A stretch of DNA of 64,000 nucleotides. It comes from Shinisaurus crocodilurus (Eukaryota > Chordata > Lepidosauria > Squamata > Shinisauridae). Shown here in pieces: positions 63,835-64,000 of this stretch (the first letter of the stretch is position 1; each line of letters opens with the position of its first letter). A program made the translations under genes and the position numbers. Under the pieces are notes generated by a model that worked only from the letters and a program-made list of their open reading frames with translations, was not told where the DNA came from and did not search any database. Location: NCBI GenBank assembly GCA_021292165.1, contig CM037878.1:195857118-195921117 (forward strand). Reading direction: 5' to 3'.

Positions 63835-64000
63835 CAGAATACATATACTCAGGAATGTACTTGATTTGAAACTATTATACAATTGCAATATTCTAGAATA
63901 TCTATATCTATAGAGTATCTATAGCAGACAGTTAAAAAAATTGCAAGCATGGGTCTTAGGGGTGTGGTGACAAATCAAGTGGGGTGTTTGCATATGTTCA

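Overview
The window is vertebrate nuclear DNA, most likely from a squamate reptile. Both genes are split into short exons with GT-AG introns. The spacer DNA is full of repeats typical of squamates: tRNA-derived SINEs of the Sauria/ACA type, CR1 and L1 LINEs, a DIRS element, and many short palindromic hAT- and Harbinger-like elements. There are no bacterial-style operons, rRNA or tRNA genes, or CRISPR arrays.

Two protein-coding genes lie on the + strand. (1) The last four coding exons of a WWC-family (KIBRA-like) scaffold gene span 5532-9720 and end in the PDZ-binding tail ADDV. They are followed by a long AT-rich stretch that looks like its 3' UTR. (2) From 30719 comes CLCN4, the endosomal 2Cl-/H+ exchanger ClC-4. 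Ten coding exons give residues 1-730 of an expected 760; the last ~30 codons lie beyond the right edge. The pair matches the WWC3-CLCN4 order at human Xp22, which is why the first gene is called WWC3 rather than WWC1 or WWC2.

Region by region: 1-5531 is a WWC3 intron holding a nearly complete but broken DIRS-type tyrosine-recombinase retrotransposon (about 204-4993), with inverted terminal repeats and the diagnostic internal complementary region. 5532-9720 holds the WWC3 exons, with three hAT palindromes in the introns. 9721-13260 is the probable 3' UTR, carrying a mariner-like MITE. 13261-30710 is intergenic, or contains undetected 5' non-coding CLCN4 exons; it holds a solo LTR, two L1-type insertions with long target duplications, hAT palindromes (one a perfect 66-bp inverted repeat) and SINEs. 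30711-64000 is CLCN4. Its introns contain a GC-rich 600-bp hAT element that mimics a CpG island, a nest of three elements in intron 7, a 5'-truncated CR1 with most of its reverse transcriptase still open, and two copies of a SINE that joins a 5S rRNA-like head to a CR1 tail.

I found no clearly new functional system. The most unusual observations are the 5S/CR1 chimeric SINE, the perfect 135-bp palindrome, the GC-rich hAT element, and the DIRS copy with its internal complementary region intact. Repeat family names are from memory of consensus features and were not checked against a library.
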